In this document: positions 1 through 8,077 of the stretch, one piece after another
Layout: each line of letters opens with the position of its first letter
How positions within the stretch are numbered: the first letter of the stretch is position 1
Source: Anaerolineaceae bacterium
GTDB lineage: Bacteria; Chloroflexota; Anaerolineae; Anaerolineales; Anaerolineaceae
Direction of reading: 5' to 3'
NCBI GenBank assembly: GCA_003524305.1
Contig: DQHW01000017.1
Location: forward strand, 63,470-77,350
Length of the DNA stretch: 13,881 bases
Program-made: the position numbers and the translations under genes
Notes under the pieces: generated by a model
The model's input: the letters and a program-made list of their open reading frames with translations, nothing else
Database searches by the model: none
Told to the model about the DNA's origin: nothing

Positions 1-155
1 CCGGGTTGGATGCCGTACCAGCAGGGTGCTTCACACGCCTCATTCGTGAGCACCACCGATGGACGGCTGGTGATTTGACCGAGCCCCCATATCCCCAACA
101 ATACGAGTGCCACAATCCCTAAGATGGCCGCAACAGTAATCATGAAATCTTTCAT
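1..155 (-). CDS. N-terminal part of a membrane-anchored/exported protein (cut by window edge)
   Basis: The reverse strand opens with an ATG at 153-155 and stays open to the window edge, giving about 51 residues: MKDFMITVAAILGIVALVLL, then a short polar stretch ending EACEAPCWYGIQPG. Residues 5-26 form one hydrophobic helix, so the protein is anchored or exported with its C-terminus outside. The 'C..PCWYGIQPG' stretch resembles the start of extracytoplasmic proteins that I associate with Anaerolineae; no catalytic function can be assigned. An AAGAAG ribosome-binding site lies 6 nt before the ATG, and a TATAAT box lies about 50 nt upstream. The rest of the gene is outside the window, so length and domain content are unknown. 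Confidence 0.7.
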   Translation of the reverse strand, partial: MKDFMITVAAILGIVALVLLGIWGLGQITSRPSVVLTNEACEAPCWYGIQP

Positions 156-203
156 TTAATTCTTCTTTCCCCAATAGGCACAACGGCTGGAAAAACCATT
201 TGT

Positions 204-233
204 ATTATACAGTTGGTGTTATTGTTTACCCAA
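204..233 (-). promoter_or_regulatory. Candidate promoter for the gene at the left edge
   Basis: On the reverse strand a perfect TATAAT (204-209) has TTGGGT (228-233) 18 nt upstream. The -35 matches consensus at only three positions. Placement about 50 nt before the start codon at 155 fits a sigma-70-type promoter for that gene. Confidence 0.45.
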
Positions 234-360
234 GTTATACCAGGGTGAATAGGCCAACCTCCATAGTTTTGTATACCGTGTCTTACCCTTCATTGAATTC
301 TTCGATGAAAACTTGATAGCCATGGGTAGTGCGGACACTGCGATCTTCGCACACCTGCGA

Positions 361-384
361 TTCAGGAGCGCATCTGCTCCCGAA
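361..384. repeat. Hairpin in the 156-477 gene-free stretch
   Basis: The arms TTCaGGAGC and GCTCCcGAA pair over nine positions with one mismatch around a 6-nt loop (gcatct). On the plus strand a run of five T follows after a short gap, but no plus-strand gene lies upstream, so a terminator role is doubtful. It could form the 3' end of the ypfJ-like transcript, whose stop codon is about 95 nt away. Apart from this hairpin and the promoter at 204-233, I see nothing convincing in 156-477. Confidence 0.3.
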
Positions 385-477
385 TGATTTTTCGAGGGCG
401 AATGGATTACATGCGCAAGGTGATGACCTCGCCATTTTTCTGCGAGCGCTTTGCATCAAAAACAAATGCAAAACCGG

Positions 478-1359
478 CTACTCCGTCCAACCTGGCGTTT
501 CACACGAGTTGATATCTCCGGATTGCAGGCCGTCGGTCAAAGCTGCCAGGCGTTGCTCGGAGGATCCGTGGGTCCACGACTCGGGCGAAACATAACCTTG
601 TGTCTCGCGCTGGATACGGTCGTCGCCAATGGCAGAGGCGGCATCCAGGCTTTGGGCGATCTCTTCATTACTGGGAGTCGTCAGATATCCGGTTTCGGCG
701 GCATGATAAACCCACACACCGGCCAGGCAATCAGCCTGCAGTTCGGTAAATACCGACATGCTCTGCGGGCCGGTTGAATTTCCGCCGGATTGATCGAGCA
801 AACCGAGAAGGTCTTGTACGTGGTGCCCATATTCGTGCGCCAGCACGTAAGCTTCTGCAAAGGGTCCCCCCTGTGCGCCGAAGCGCGACGTTAGCTCTTC
901 GAAGAAGGTGAGATCCAGGTAGACCATCTGATCACTCGGGCAATAAAACGGACCGGACGCACCTGAAGCATAGCCACAAGCTCCCTCGGTGGAGTCGCTG
1001 TATAGCACGGTCTGGGCCGGGGTATATTGGGCATTCTGGGCGTCAAATTCATCAGTCCAATAATCTTGAATACTGTTGACGTAGCCCACAATGCGGCAGT
1101 CTGCTCTGGCGTTTGCATCCGCGCCGGTCTGGCAGGCGGTCTGAAGATCGCTGGTCTCGCTGGTACCCTGAATACTGCTCGTTGAGTCGTTTGCCACCAT
1201 CCCCAACAAGTCGCCAGCGTTACCGCCCAAGAGCAGTGAGACCACGAGGATGATCAGGCCAATGCCGCCGCCTCCAACCGCCAAGGTGCGGCCCTTACTA
1301 CTGCCGCGGCGGTCTTGCACCTGAGATGGATCCAAACGCGTTTTATCATTAAAAGGCAT
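478..1359 (-). CDS. YpfJ-family neutral zinc metallopeptidase
   Basis: This 293-residue protein fits the neutral zinc metallopeptidase family (Zn_peptidase, PF04228; E. coli YpfJ type) along its whole length, and its size is usual for the family. It has a short cytoplasmic start with the family's QDRRG motif (15-19), one membrane helix at about 33-48, then an extracytoplasmic catalytic domain. The zinc site is HEYGH at 175-179, with E206 in ELQAD as the probable third ligand. The family blocks GPFYCPSD (136-143), VYLDL (146-150), AIGDDR (243-248) and THGSS (263-267) are all present. An SD-like GGGAGGAG lies just upstream of ATG 1357-1359. The family's substrate is not established. It sits downstream of a small membrane protein on the same strand, about 95 nt apart. 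No disabling change is visible. Confidence 0.93.
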   Translation of the reverse strand: MPFNDKTRLDPSQVQDRRGSSKGRTLAVGGGGIGLIILVVSLLLGGNAGDLLGMVANDSTSSIQGTSETSDLQTACQTGADANARADCRIVGYVNSIQDYWTDEFDAQNAQYTPAQTVLYSDSTEGACGYASGASGPFYCPSDQMVYLDLTFFEELTSRFGAQGGPFAEAYVLAHEYGHHVQDLLGLLDQSGGNSTGPQSMSVFTELQADCLAGVWVYHAAETGYLTTPSNEEIAQSLDAASAIGDDRIQRETQGYVSPESWTHGSSEQRLAALTDGLQSGDINSCETPGWTE

Positions 1360-1454
1360 TGCGGGTTTCTCCTCCCCCGAAAAGTTTATAACCGAGCTTC
1401 CAGGTCAAATTTTTTCCATCATTTCATCACCCATTAACCAACAGGGAAAAAGAC

Positions 1455-1739
1455 TTATAAAGGGGGTTCGTTTTTCGATATTCCGGGTGAAGACAGCGCA
1501 ATCAAAACCAGGATTAAAAGGACAACGCCAACTATTGTCAGTGTCATGGGGGGCTGGTTCAAAACACTGTCTTCAGCAGCCGGTTGTGAACCAGCGCGGA
1601 GATCTATGCCACCGCTCTCATTCGCGTTGGCAGAAGCCTGGATTGTAAAAGCGCTGCAGGCAGTCAATAACAATACTGCTACTGCTAAAAATGAACTTAA
1701 CATGGACAGTCGTTTAAGAAGTAGTTTTTTGTTGTTCAT
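1455..1739 (-). CDS. Small exported membrane protein, function unknown
   Basis: A 94-residue protein starting MNNKKLLLKRLS. Residues 11-30 form a signal-type hydrophobic segment ending LLTACSA, which could be a lipobox (LTAC) or a signal-peptidase I site. A short polar stretch (about 31-60, with acidic and Ser/Gln residues) follows, then a second hydrophobic helix (about 61-80) and a short tail SPGISKNEPPL. The start at 1737-1739 is preferred because GGAG lies 8 nt upstream; the frame also extends 12 codons further upstream, but without a ribosome-binding site. I do not recognise the family. It lies upstream of the zinc metallopeptidase on the same strand and may share its transcript, but the roughly 95-nt gap leaves that open. 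Confidence 0.6.
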   Translation of the reverse strand: MNNKKLLLKRLSMLSSFLAVAVLLLTACSAFTIQASANANESGGIDLRAGSQPAAEDSVLNQPPMTLTIVGVVLLILVLIALSSPGISKNEPPL

Positions 1740-1936
1740 TTCATATGCTCCTTTCACTAAATCGGCTTTTGTCACAAAATTATCCTATTCGATTATCAAT
1801 ACCAATGTCCCTAACAAACCCTGAATAATTAACAAACAAAAATAAGCAGGTTCACGGAACCCATTCACGCTGATATACAATCCAGTTACTACAAAGGACG
1901 ATAAGTCTCTTCTCGTCCCTCTGTCATCGCGAGAAT

Positions 1937-1945
1937 TGCTATAAA
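1937..1945 (+). promoter_or_regulatory. Extended -10 promoter of the orphan RNA candidate
   Basis: TGCTATAAA matches the extended -10 pattern TGnTATAAT with one change at the last position. No good -35 hexamer lies 16-18 nt upstream, which extended -10 promoters can tolerate. Transcription would start near 1951, directly at the long inverted repeat. Confidence 0.4.
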
Positions 1946-1953
1946 ATTAAGGC

Positions 1954-2010
1954 AGACCCCCGCGGTTTGATTATCGAGTTTGCCTCTATTCATCAAAACC
2001 GCGGGGGTCT
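1954..2010. repeat. Long GC-rich inverted repeat (17/18-nt arms)
   Basis: The left arm AGACCCCCGCGGTTTGA (1954-1970) and right arm TCAAAACCGCGGGGGTCT (1993-2010) are complementary apart from one extra T in the right arm. The right arm runs into the T-rich TCTTGTTCTT on the plus strand, so this may itself act as a terminator. Confidence 0.75.
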
Positions 2011-2042
2011 TGTTCTTGATCCCCAACCCACTCATTGACAAG

Positions 2043-2071
2043 GGTGGGTTCGATCGCTGAACCCACCTTTT
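2043..2071 (+). terminator. Rho-independent terminator
   Basis: GGTGGGTT (2043-2050) and AACCCACC (2060-2067) form a perfect 8-bp stem with a 9-nt loop, directly followed by TTTT (2068-2071). It reads as a terminator on the plus strand even though no plus-strand protein gene precedes it. Confidence 0.65.
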
Positions 2072-2244
2072 ATCAACTAAGACATCGTAATCACCATCCG
2101 CGAGCCATATGCTCCGATATTGAAAACTAGGACTATCAAGGACTTATCCTTGCCAGACGATTGGAAGAGAATATGGGGAGAAGAGATCGTGAGTGAATCC
2201 TCAGCTACCTACATATTTGTGTATTCTGTAACAATTCAAAAGCG

Positions 2245-3162
2245 TTATTGGTTGTATTTCCATGAGGCTTCACATTCACCTGCCATTCCCTGACCCTCAC
2301 AAAGAGCCCACCTAAGATCGTTAATTCTTTGACTGTATTGGTTAATCAGACAATCTGCTCCATATACTCCCCTTATTGTTCCATCTATATAAAAATTTTC
2401 TTCCCAAGCACAATGATCGTTAGCTGTTTTTAACCATTCCTCATGCACTTGAAGGAGAAGGTCAAATTGCGATTTATCAAGAACACCTTTTAATTCACCT
2501 ATTAATCCATCAAGCTTATTTTCAATTGCAGTAAGCTTTTGACCGGCGCACATATTCATATCATAGGTTGTCATCGCGGTTGAATAACAATCATTAGGAT
2601 CAAGCGTGGCTCTTGGCGTTGGTGTTTGGGTTAACCAAAGAGTGGTGATGGAAGCAGTATCATTTTGAATTTCAATAATTCGGCCATTTGAATTGAATGT
2701 AACACTACCGTTAACAGATTTCATTACAGTTTCATCGTCATAAGAATAAATTTTGGCGTTTTGATAGAGATTGCTGAATTCCATGATTATTTCTTGGTTA
2801 AGAATTACATCAAAATCACTCAAGAATGCTTCAGGTTCAAATATTTCTAAAGTTTCAGAATAAAAATCCTCTTGATCGTCCTTAAAGTAAACTCTGAGAG
2901 GATATCCTATCATACCGGCAACAATTTCTTTGTCGCCTTTAATCAAAGACTTTGAAAAAAGGTCGACATAATACTGACTGTTCCCCTTAAAGGTGGGAGT
3001 ATTTGTTGGGTTGGGTGTATTTGTTTGAGACAGCTTTGCAGAAGGCGCGATTCTAGTAATTGTAAGTAGTGCAGTAATATCATTATTACTTGGTTGAATA
3101 CGGGTACATGCCCCAAGTATGAAAAATATAAACACAAGCGCTAATGAAAAGATTTTTTTCAT
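2245..3162 (-). CDS. Lipoprotein with an LprI/DUF1311-like C-terminal domain
   Basis: A 305-residue protein starting MKKIFSLAL with lipobox LGAC and probable lipidated C19, so it is likely anchored outside the membrane. A Thr/Pro-rich linker (about 45-58) leads to a middle region (60-170) resembling NTF2-like folds ('IGYPLRV', 'GSVTFNSNGRI'), and a second short linker, TPTPRAT, follows. The tail (190-290) carries C192, C205, C251 and C271 with the pattern 'C..a...y.mn.CA....', 'L...Q..Wl......C' and 'R...L', typical of the LprI family (PF07007). Some members of that family inhibit lysozyme; here that role is only inference. The MKK start is preferred over the ATG six codons upstream because a GGGG/AAGG stretch precedes it. 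A TATAAT box lies about 35 nt upstream. The gene is more AT-rich than the peptidase and hutU genes. Confidence 0.75.
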   Translation of the reverse strand: MKKIFSLALVFIFFILGACTRIQPSNNDITALLTITRIAPSAKLSQTNTPNPTNTPTFKGNSQYYVDLFSKSLIKGDKEIVAGMIGYPLRVYFKDDQEDFYSETLEIFEPEAFLSDFDVILNQEIIMEFSNLYQNAKIYSYDDETVMKSVNGSVTFNSNGRIIEIQNDTASITTLWLTQTPTPRATLDPNDCYSTAMTTYDMNMCAGQKLTAIENKLDGLIGELKGVLDKSQFDLLLQVHEEWLKTANDHCAWEENFYIDGTIRGVYGADCLINQYSQRINDLRWALCEGQGMAGECEASWKYNQ

Positions 3163-3195
3163 TGCCTTTTCCCCTTCCAATGTTTTGATAATTTA

Positions 3196-3201
3196 ATTAT
3201 A
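3196..3201 (-). promoter_or_regulatory. -10 box of the LprI-like lipoprotein gene
   Basis: A perfect TATAAT on the reverse strand about 35 nt upstream of the start codon at 3162. The -35 region (GATCTG at 17-nt spacing) is poor. A 19-bp palindrome abuts it at 3202-3220. Confidence 0.5.
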
Positions 3202-3220
3202 TGTGATTAGTTAAATCACA
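3202..3220. promoter_or_regulatory. Palindromic operator candidate TGTGATT-N5-AATCACA
   Basis: Perfect 7-bp inverted arms (3202-3208 and 3214-3220) separated by AGTTA lie immediately upstream of the TATAAT box of the lipoprotein gene, where a regulator could act. The half-sites look CRP/FNR-like, but the TGTGA to TCACA spacing is 9 nt rather than 6. Confidence 0.4.
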
Positions 3221-3392
3221 GATCACTTATTAGAAAATCAATTTCATTTTCAATTCTAATAATTTTCCCCTGACAAATTAGATAATACGTTCTAATATTA
3301 ACAAGCACCTCACCCTCACTTCTATCATTTTCGCTTCGCCGAGTCATTTTAGTCGTACGAACTTCCATGGCACTTGCAGCCTGGTCAAGTGT

Positions 3393-3676
3393 GCGCCCTT
3401 GAACGAAGTGAATGGGGATTTGAATTTCGTGGTCTTTGCGCCCTCAAGCGTTTTTTGCAAGGGGGACATTGTTTTATTATTAATCGGTTAATCACTGCCT
3501 TTTTTTATGGATTCGTATTATTCATTTCCAACCAAGAAACATTTGTGAGTTTAGAAAATCTCGAATATTTCTTAGTTAAGTATTATATGATTTTCTCCGC
3601 GTCTCCGAGAGAGAATGTTTTGTATTTTCCTTTGAAATACACTTACAATATATTTCAACAAATCAATACACAAAAT
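3393..3676. repeat. Upstream copy of a degenerate intergenic repeat block
   Basis: This block shares four ordered motifs with 4791-5083: gcgccc.tga.cg.ag.gaatgggg (3393-3417; 21 of 25 identical), TTCrTTTCCAACCAArAAA (3521-3539; 17 of 19), TTTTCTCCGCG.TCT..G.GAGAGAA (3591-3615; about 20 of 26) and TACACAAAAT (3667-3676). It occupies most of the 3181-3692 gene-free stretch and ends 16 nt before the nucleotidyltransferase start. The open frame at 3374-3688 is a by-product of this repeat. Confidence 0.55.
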
Positions 3677-3692
3677 CAAGGTGTATAAACAA

Positions 3693-4565
3693 ATGGAATT
3701 TCGAAGTCGCGTAGAATTATTGAATAAAATCGTGTGCGTTTTTTCGGAACAGCCCGAAGTTCGCGAAATTACACTTTTCGGCAGTTGCGCTGATGCAACA
3801 GAGGATAATTATTCAGATATCGACATTAGGGTGCACTCAAACGATCTTTTATGTACTCAAAGTAAATACCTCCAGCTTATAAACAACATTTCTCCAATAT
3901 TTGAAACATTAAATATTCAATCAGATAGTGAAAACCTGGCACAAATGATAATGTTAAGGGATTACTCGCCCTATCATAAAATAGATTTTGGCATCTCTTC
4001 TGGCGATTGTATCTTTTCACCATCTCAATCGATTTATAAGAACGAACAAACGAAATTCAATGATTCGAAATTGCAGACCTTGCCGGCAACGAAAGACATA
4101 AAATATGATCTGGATTACCTCTTATTCAGAGTGCCAAGAATCACCAAATGTTTCTTTCGAAAAGATATTAAGGGATATAAAAAATGGCGAGAGACCGTTA
4201 ATCTATTATTGGGTTTACTGTTTGAAAAATATCACACATATAAAAAGAGCAGTCATAAAAATGTGTTTTCTCGGCGTAAGATCAGTAACTTATACAGACG
4301 TCTAAACACGGCGGACAAAATGGCTTTTGACAAAATCCTCCCGCAATCCGGTGAATTAAATCTTGTTGATAGCTTTTTGGAAGCATTGAAATTGATAATT
4401 GCCATAAGTAAAGATAAAGCAGCTCATTTTAATATTTTCCTCAACGAAGATTTCATAACCTATATTGAGAATTTCTGTGATGACGAATGCAATAAAGTAA
4501 ACGAAGAGCAACATCTAAGAAATTACTGGACGATTTCTCTTGACAAAATAGATATTATGTTCTAA
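3693..4565 (+). CDS. Stand-alone nucleotidyltransferase-fold protein (Pol beta-like)
   Basis: A 290-residue protein. Residues 1-105 carry the minimal nucleotidyltransferase signature: ITLFGSCAD with G30-S31, then D42-x-D44 in SDIDIRV, and D98 in KIDFG as the third metal-binding Asp. The rest (about 115-290) is helical, Lys-rich and not recognisable to me. Such proteins transfer nucleotides to small molecules (antibiotic modification), proteins or tRNA. A substrate cannot be read here and no HEPN partner is visible, so it is not an ordinary MNT/HEPN toxin-antitoxin pair. ATG 3693 is chosen because AAGGTG lies 9 nt upstream; an in-frame GTG at 3681 has no such site. The gene is far more AT-rich than hutU and lies between two copies of an intergenic repeat, suggesting acquisition by transfer. 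Confidence 0.75.
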   Translation: MEFRSRVELLNKIVCVFSEQPEVREITLFGSCADATEDNYSDIDIRVHSNDLLCTQSKYLQLINNISPIFETLNIQSDSENLAQMIMLRDYSPYHKIDFGISSGDCIFSPSQSIYKNEQTKFNDSKLQTLPATKDIKYDLDYLLFRVPRITKCFFRKDIKGYKKWRETVNLLLGLLFEKYHTYKKSSHKNVFSRRKISNLYRRLNTADKMAFDKILPQSGELNLVDSFLEALKLIIAISKDKAAHFNIFLNEDFITYIENFCDDECNKVNEEQHLRNYWTISLDKIDIMF

Positions 4566-4662
4566 TATATTTAAGCAACTCAACTGCGCTGCGATCATAT
4601 CCGCTTCATCCTCACCACCTCGCGATTCGTTTTACCTGTGCCCGAGCGCCTGCACCACATGT

Positions 4663-4695
4663 CCCTCGCTTTTTGTGGGCGAGCAAAGCGAAGGG
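4663..4695. repeat. Inverted repeat in the gap after the nucleotidyltransferase gene
   Basis: CCCTCGCTTT (4663-4672) and AAAGCGAAGGG (4685-4695) are complementary with one bulged base and a 12-nt loop. No T-run follows on the plus strand, so it is not an evident terminator for the gene ending at 4565. The rest of 4566-4790 is compositionally odd non-coding sequence without recognisable genes. Confidence 0.5.
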
Positions 4696-4790
4696 CGTGG
4701 CGAAGGGTAGTCGAATTGATTTTTATTGATTTTATAAAACGAATAAGAAAAAAATAAGGTGCAAATATTCGTTTTCTTTGCGCGAACTTT

Positions 4791-5083
4791 GCGCCCCTGA
4801 GCGGAGCGAATGGGGTTTCGATTTTTTTCTGAAACAAATATGAATCATTTTTTCAACAAGAAACCTCTTTTTTGATCTCAATTTTTCTTTTTCACCCTAT
4901 TTTCTCGATTCGAATTCAAAGAACGAACCATTCGTTTCCAACCAAAAAATTACTTTAGGTTTTTCTTAAAAGGTTTTTTCGTGCTTTCCGTGTTTTTCGT
5001 GGTTTAAAAAAGATTTTAAAAGGTTTTCTTTGCGGTCTTTGCGAGAGAAGTTCTTATCAATTCAGCGTATAATTACACAAAAT
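4791..5083. repeat. Downstream copy of the degenerate intergenic repeat block
   Basis: The four motifs of 3393-3676 recur in the same order at 4791-4815, 4931-4949, 5024-5049 and 5074-5083. Total spans are similar (284 and 293 nt) although the internal spacing differs. Additional low-complexity phrases such as 'ccgtgtttttcgtggttt' and 'tttgcggtctttgcgag' lie within. The block occupies most of the region upstream of hutU and ends 21 nt before its start codon. Confidence 0.55.
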
Positions 5084-5104
5084 TCTCCATCACCCGGAGG
5101 CTTA

Positions 5105-6763
<1,659 letters not shown>

Positions 6764-6766
6764 CTT

Positions 6767-7144
6767 ATGCAGAATAAGCGCCAAATCGGATTCATGATCG
6801 CCATTTTGGTCGGGCTTTTTGCCGGATTGGTGATTGGCTGGCTGCTTATCCCTGCGCCGGTTAAAAATGCCCCCCTTGAGTCTCTGCGCGGCGATTACCA
6901 GGCGGATTACATCTTGATGGTGGCTGAGAAATTCGCCGCCGATCAAGACCTTCTCACTGCCGCAGCATTGCTGCGTGAGATTTCACCCTCTGACACTTCC
7001 TCAAGTATCAAAGAAGCGCTCATCCTCGGTCAGCAGTTGGGTTATTCACAGCACGAATTACAGTTGATCACCTTGCTTCAAACCGCAATTGGCTCTTCTT
7101 CAAACGCAGCACCGGTTACCCCAACAACGGAGGTGATACCATGA
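6767..7144 (+). CDS. Small membrane-anchored protein, first of a tandem pair
   Basis: A 125-residue protein with one membrane helix near the start (about 8-29: IGFMIAILVGLFAGLVIGWL), followed by a soluble, probably extracytoplasmic helical region and a Thr/Pro-rich end (APVTPTTEVIP). The segment DYQADYILMVAEKFAADQDLL (43-63) resembles GKEAYRIMVAQAYLAEGD in the next gene, so the two are related and probably have TPR-like or helical-hairpin soluble parts. The start codon is 3 nt after the hutU stop, with AAGGAT inside the hutU end serving as a plausible ribosome-binding site. The stop overlaps the next start as ATGA. No enzyme motif is seen. Co-transcription with hutU is likely, but a functional link to urocanate is unproven. 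Confidence 0.75.
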   Translation: MQNKRQIGFMIAILVGLFAGLVIGWLLIPAPVKNAPLESLRGDYQADYILMVAEKFAADQDLLTAAALLREISPSDTSSSIKEALILGQQLGYSQHELQLITLLQTAIGSSSNAAPVTPTTEVIP

Positions 7145-7983
7145 CCGAAAAGCGCGGTTCATGGTATCTCTTAACCGGTGTGATCATAGGAATGATCATT
7201 GGCTTGATTCTCTCAGCGACAGTGCTCCCTGTGCATTACATCAACACCGAACCTTCCACCTTATCCGCGGAGGGCAAAGAGGCTTACCGTATCATGGTCG
7301 CACAGGCCTACCTTGCCGAAGGCGATGGCGGACGGGCCAGGGCCAGGTTGGCGCTGCTGCAAGATGTTAATCCTGCCGAGGTGGTAATCGCCCAGGCGCA
7401 AAGCATGCTGGCCGAAAGCGGAAGCGATGCAAGCGCCAGAGCGCTTGCTCTGTTGGCCGCCGCGGTCAGTGAGCCGTCGCTATCCATCACACCGCTGCCA
7501 ATGCTCACCCCCATGGCTGCCGAGGTTATCCCAACGACGCCAGCCACCACCGGCACAGTTGAGATGACCCAGGGGCCAACCGGCACACCTGGCGCCACCA
7601 ATACCCCCAGGCCTACCGCCACACCGCAGCCCACTCTCGGTTCGCCTTTTGTCATGTCAGGAGAGCCTGAACCCATCTGTGATCCGCTTCCCGCGGTTTC
7701 ACTCTTGCAGATCATCGTCCTTGACTCAAGCGGTCAGGCTGTGCCGGGCGTGCGCATCGAAATTTCTCAAGCCACAGGCGGGGTTGAGACCTTTTATACC
7801 GGCCTTTACCCCGAAGTCAGCCTGGGTTACGCTGATTACCTGTTCATACCTGACGTTGTTTACACCGTCCGCATCGGAGAATCCGGTCAGCCGGTCACCG
7901 GTCTTTCTGCGCCTGCCTGCGGTAATAATGACGAGAACAAACCCACTTACGGCAGCCTGAGAGTCTTGTTTACCCAGCCGTAA
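7141..7983 (+). CDS. Membrane-anchored protein with Thr/Pro linker and C-terminal beta domain
   Basis: A 280-residue protein in four parts: a membrane helix (about 9-30), a helical region (40-112) related to the preceding protein ('EAYRIMVAQAYLAEGDGGRARARLALL'), a Thr/Pro-rich linker (about 116-168, with TNTPRPTATPQPT), and a C-terminal domain (172-280). That domain has strand-rich phrases 'LLQIIVLDSSGQAVPGVRIEI' and 'VVYTVRIGESGQPV', resembling carboxypeptidase-regulatory or transthyretin-like Ig-type folds. C180 and C260 could form a disulphide, which fits an outside location. It overlaps the preceding gene by 4 nt (ATGA), indicating translational coupling. The function is unknown; a surface scaffold or sensor is possible but only inference. 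A strong terminator lies about 40 nt after the stop. Confidence 0.8.
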   Translation: MTEKRGSWYLLTGVIIGMIIGLILSATVLPVHYINTEPSTLSAEGKEAYRIMVAQAYLAEGDGGRARARLALLQDVNPAEVVIAQAQSMLAESGSDASARALALLAAAVSEPSLSITPLPMLTPMAAEVIPTTPATTGTVEMTQGPTGTPGATNTPRPTATPQPTLGSPFVMSGEPEPICDPLPAVSLLQIIVLDSSGQAVPGVRIEISQATGGVETFYTGLYPEVSLGYADYLFIPDVVYTVRIGESGQPVTGLSAPACGNNDENKPTYGSLRVLFTQP

Positions 7984-8023
7984 CTATTTCTAGAAATAAA
8001 TATACTTATTCTCAATTGAACAA

Positions 8024-8052
8024 AAAATCGCTGGCAATCAGCCAGCGATTTT
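8024..8052. terminator. Bidirectional terminator between convergent genes
   Basis: AAAATCGCTGGC (8024-8035) and GCCAGCGATTTT (8041-8052) form a perfect 12-bp stem with loop AATCA. The terminal A/T pairs give a U-run on both strands, and the site lies between the convergent stops at 7983 and 8078. Confidence 0.88.
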
Positions 8053-8077
8053 CTCCAATAAAAATGTTGTTGGTCGT

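Larger units (their letters stand above)
1951..2071 (+). ncRNA. Candidate small RNA with two stem-loops, not a known family
   Basis: This about 120-nt interval has no ORF of note but is organised like a free-standing RNA gene: an extended -10 box just upstream, a long stem (1954-1970 with 1993-2010; 17 paired positions and one bulged T; 22-nt loop), and an 8-bp terminator hairpin followed by TTTT (2043-2071). A third segment, AACCCAC at 2025-2031, can pair with GTGGGTT at 2044-2050. This pairing would compete with the terminator, as in attenuators. No plus-strand gene follows within 1.3 kb, so a trans-acting RNA is as likely as a leader. It could instead be two unrelated hairpins or a small palindromic repeat element. 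Confidence 0.35.

Noticed and set aside
283..471. Open frame of 62 codons on the minus strand after the zinc peptidase gene
   Set aside because: No ribosome-binding site and no recognisable domain; composition (many Cys, Ser, Arg) looks like chance reading of non-coding DNA. A decayed gene cannot be ruled out.
3202..3220. CRP/FNR binding site
   Set aside because: The half-sites look right but the spacing between TGTGA and TCACA is 9 nt, not 6; kept only as a generic palindromic operator.
3374..3688. Open frame of 104 codons on the plus strand
   Set aside because: It lies entirely within the degenerate repeat block that recurs at 4791-5083, has no ribosome-binding site, and its product has no protein-like pattern.
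4595..4837. Open frame of 80 codons on the minus strand
   Set aside because: Made of repeat sequence and an inverted repeat ('FAPLRGAKFAQRK' is the reverse reading of the gcgcccctgagcg motif); no start signal.
5030..5104. Upstream extension of the hutU frame by 25 codons
   Set aside because: The extension translates repeat sequence; GGAGG stands 4 nt before ATG 5105 and family alignment starts there.
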